DNA from: Elusimicrobia bacterium CG08_land_8_20_14_0_20_59_10
GTDB lineage: Bacteria > Elusimicrobiota > Elusimicrobia > Elusimicrobiales > UBA9959
Assembly: GCA_002779045.1 (NCBI GenBank)
Contig: PEXO01000066.1
Coordinates: forward strand, 1-23,054
DNA length: 23,054 nucleotides
Direction of reading: 5' to 3'
The position numbers were made by a program, and so were the translations under genes. Of this stretch, positions 21,272-23,054 are shown one piece after another; position 1 is the first letter of the stretch; each line of letters begins with the position of its first letter. A model generated the notes under the pieces. It was not told where the DNA came from. It searched no databases and saw nothing but the letters and a program-made list of their open reading frames with translations.

Positions 21272-21793
21272 ATGGCCATGAAAAAACAGGCAAAGAAAAT
21301 TGTGGCGTCTGCGCCAGGGGATGATTTCGCCGGGCTGATCCAGAGCCTGACGCACGTTCATGAGTATTTAAAGTTCCAGGCGGCCAAAGCCGTTAACATA
21401 AACCTGACACTGCGCAACTGGGTCTTTGGTTGGCGCATCAAAGAATACGAGTTGAAGGGGCGGGACCGCGCAAAGTACGGGGAAGGACTATTCGCTGCGA
21501 TAGCTAAAAGACTTACCGGTTTGGGAGTTCCCAACTGCGCACAATTGCAGCTCTATAGATATTGCAGGTTTTATCTGGCCTTCCCGGAGATTTTGGGTAC
21601 ACTATACCCAAAATTGGACCCAAGCGTAATTTTCGGGACAGTATCCAGAAAATCTGATTTCCTTCCAGCCAGGCAGGAAAAGGCAAAAGTGGGGATACTG
21701 CACCCACAATCCAACTTCCTTCCAGACAAGTTGCTAAGCGAGCTCTCGTACAGCCATCTTCAGGAATTATCGGAGGTGGAGGCCGCTACTTAG
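21272..21793 (+). pseudogene. DUF1016 (YhcG-type) nuclease gene lacking its C-terminal half
   Basis: From the ATG at 21272 (after AGGGGGG) the product has 173 residues. The N-terminal DUF1016 domain is clear: AAKAVNINLTLRNWVFGWRI, KYGEGLFAAIAKRL and QLYRYCRFYLAFPEIL. Family members continue after the phrase LLSELSYSHLQEL into a PD-(D/E)xK nuclease domain of well over 100 residues. Here the frame stops seven residues later, and the Nudix gene begins 72 bp downstream. So the nuclease half has been removed, probably by deletion. DUF1016 proteins occur near restriction systems and mobile DNA. The remaining half could still act as a DNA-binding or interaction domain, but a remnant is more likely. 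Confidence 0.75.
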
Positions 21794-21865
21794 TTGGTAA
21801 AGGGGGCGCTCCGAAAAGGGATAGGGGCGCTGAAGGCTAAGGGCTATTTGTTAGAATTAGAGTTA

Positions 21866-22252
21866 ATGAAACAGGTGGCTGCCGCGGTTATGGAGAAGGA
21901 CGGGAAGGTGCTGATAGCCCGGCGCAAGCCGGGGGATGCGCTTGCGGGTAAATGGGAATTTCCGGGCGGTAAGCTGGAGCCGGGCGAGACCCCGGAAGTC
22001 TGCCTGCGGCGCGAGCTGATGGAAGAATTCGGTGTGGATACGAAGATAGGCGACTTTGTCTGCTCAAGCAGGTTCGAATACAAGCATCTGCAGATAGAAC
22101 TGCTGGCGTACAGGGTGGCACATATTTCCGGGGAGTTCAAGCTGAACGACCATGACCGTATAGCGTGGGTGGCTGCCGCCGAGCTTCTGAAATACGATTT
22201 CTGCAGCGCGGATATCCCCGTGGTGAACAAGATCCTGGAATTAAAGAGCTGA
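21866..22252 (+). CDS. MutT-type Nudix hydrolase
   Basis: A 128-residue protein from the ATG at 21866, the normal MutT size. The Nudix box is canonical, running from G35 to G56: G-x5-E41-x7-R49-E50-x2-E53-E54-x-G56. The opening KQVAAAVMEKDGKVLIARR and the GKWEFPGGK before the box match 8-oxo-dGTP diphosphatases, which clean oxidised nucleotides from the pool. The frame is open upstream to 21794, but the extra 24 residues are not family-like. There is no strong ribosome binding site. The dinG-like gene starts 23 bp after its stop, so the two may share a transcript; both would serve genome maintenance. Confidence 0.88.
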   Translation: MKQVAAAVMEKDGKVLIARRKPGDALAGKWEFPGGKLEPGETPEVCLRRELMEEFGVDTKIGDFVCSSRFEYKHLQIELLAYRVAHISGEFKLNDHDRIAWVAAAELLKYDFCSADIPVVNKILELKS

Positions 22253-22275
22253 TGGCTACTAATCTTAAGTAACCG

Positions 22276-23054
22276 ATGCCTGACAAACACAAACCTGTGC
22301 CGGTCCCCGCCGCGGCGCCTGAAGATCCGGAGCTCACCGCCGTCTTCGGGGCGGGGGGAGCCATCTCCAGGGCCATTAAGGGCTTTGAGCCGCGCGGCCA
22401 GCAGGCGCGCATGGCCGCGGCTGTGGCCCGCGCCATAGCCGCGCGCCAGCACCTTGTGGTAGAGGCCGGCACCGGTGTGGGCAAATCCCTGGCCTACCTT
22501 ATACCGGCGGCCTTCTGGGCGGCGCGCGGCCGCAAAAAGATAGTTGTGGCCACCCATACCAAGGCCTTGCAGGCCCAGCTGGTAAAGAAAGACCTGCCGG
22601 TGGTGAAGGCCGTGCTGGAAGAACAGGGCCTGCCCCTTACTTATTTCCTGCTGATGGGCTCAAGTAATTACCTGTGCCTGTCGCGGCTGGCCAGGGCGGG
22701 CAAACAGGCGGCGGAGCTGTTCGACGAGGACGGCGTGCGCGCCGCGCTTGAGGAGCTGCAGGCCCGGGCGCCCGGCGCCGAAAGCGGCTGCCGCCAGGAG
22801 CTGCCTTTTTTTGTGCCGCAGCGCGCCTGGGAGGAAGTCTGCCGCGACGCGGACCTCTGCCTGAACAAGAAATGCCCCTTTAAAGGCGCCTGTTTCTACC
22901 GCAAAGACGTTGCCGCGGCCGCCCGGGCGGACATTGTGGTTGTAAACCAGCACCTGTACTTCGCCGGCATGCCGCTGCCGGTTTTTGACGCGGTAATTTT
23001 TGACGAGGCGCATAACCTTGAGCAGGTGGCGGCCGACTTCATGGGTTTCGTGCT
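22276..23054 (+). CDS. dinG: DinG/XPD-type iron-sulfur DNA helicase (partial, runs off the window)
   Basis: The first 259 codons are present. After a Pro/Ala-rich lead of about 30 residues come FEPRGQQARMAAAVARAI (Q-motif-like), Walker A AGTGVGKS (64-71), VATHTKALQAQL (motif Ia-like) and MGSSNYLC. Cysteines at C134, C195, C200 and C206 match the four ligands of the iron-sulfur cluster domain; C189 is an extra nearby one. VVNQHLYF precedes the DEAH box (243-246, IFDEAHNLEQ). These superfamily 2 helicases unwind DNA 5' to 3' and can remove R-loops. The gene follows the Nudix gene by 23 bp. The frame is open to the window edge. Confidence 0.93.
   Translation, partial: MPDKHKPVPVPAAAPEDPELTAVFGAGGAISRAIKGFEPRGQQARMAAAVARAIAARQHLVVEAGTGVGKSLAYLIPAAFWAARGRKKIVVATHTKALQAQLVKKDLPVVKAVLEEQGLPLTYFLLMGSSNYLCLSRLARAGKQAAELFDEDGVRAALEELQARAPGAESGCRQELPFFVPQRAWEEVCRDADLCLNKKCPFKGACFYRKDVAAAARADIVVVNQHLYFAGMPLPVFDAVIFDEAHNLEQVAADFMGFV

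Noticed and set aside
1..23054. CRISPR array, tRNA or rRNA genes
   Set aside because: No regularly spaced direct repeats, no cloverleaf-like sequence and no rRNA-like stretch were noticed on reading either strand. A tool scan (tRNAscan-SE, Infernal) would be decisive.

Overview
This is a GC-rich bacterial window of densely packed, mostly plus-strand genes. It holds a conserved translation cluster, a set of housekeeping and repair genes, and an accessory stretch rich in damaged genes. DapL-type lysine/peptidoglycan synthesis, an ElyC/YdcF-like envelope protein and a secreted protein suggest a Gram-negative-type envelope. Gene content and style would fit Elusimicrobiota or a similar uncultured lineage, but that is a low-confidence impression without rRNA or a search. 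TAA, TAG and TGA all end intact genes here, so the genetic code looks standard.

Layout. 1-120: the tail of an unknown gene and a strong bidirectional-type terminator. 281-1021: DUF218 (ElyC/YdcF-like) membrane protein. 1134-6161: the classic cluster infC-rpmI-rplT-pheS-pheT, with a TTG start for infC, a terminator-like hairpin in its leader, a likely internal promoter before rpmI, and an unusual 155-bp element with 20-bp terminal inverted repeats between pheS and pheT. 6279-7760: a B12-binding radical SAM protein. 7831-8785: an orphan CheY-like receiver plus a CheC/CheX-type phosphatase, preceded by a ten-G run. 8947-13533: a possible operon of an SbcD/YhaO-like nuclease, an SbcC/YhaN-like ATPase with a central membrane hairpin, and a DapL-type aminotransferase that starts 2 nt after the ATPase.

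13.5-22 kb is the accessory part. It holds an Ig-like gene fragment, a secreted orphan on the minus strand, an EF-Tu domain-2 mini-protein broken by an amber codon, a solitary AAA/DUF4143 ATPase, and a HEAT-like + pRiA4b ORF-3 fusion. Next come an HNH endonuclease pseudogene (one frameshift and one in-frame TGA) and an HTH-nucleotidyltransferase / HEPN-like pair behind two phased palindromic operators. The last item is a DUF1016 (YhcG-type) gene that keeps only its N-terminal half. Base composition falls visibly around 18.8-20.1 kb and 20.95-21.8 kb, as expected of acquired DNA. The region closes with a MutT-type Nudix hydrolase and the first 259 codons of a DinG-type helicase that runs off the window.

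The best candidates for something new are the operator-controlled nucleotidyltransferase/HEPN-like pair, the HEAT-pRiA4b fusion, the pheS-pheT inverted-repeat element and the small EF-Tu domain-2 protein. None can be called a new system from sequence reading alone.
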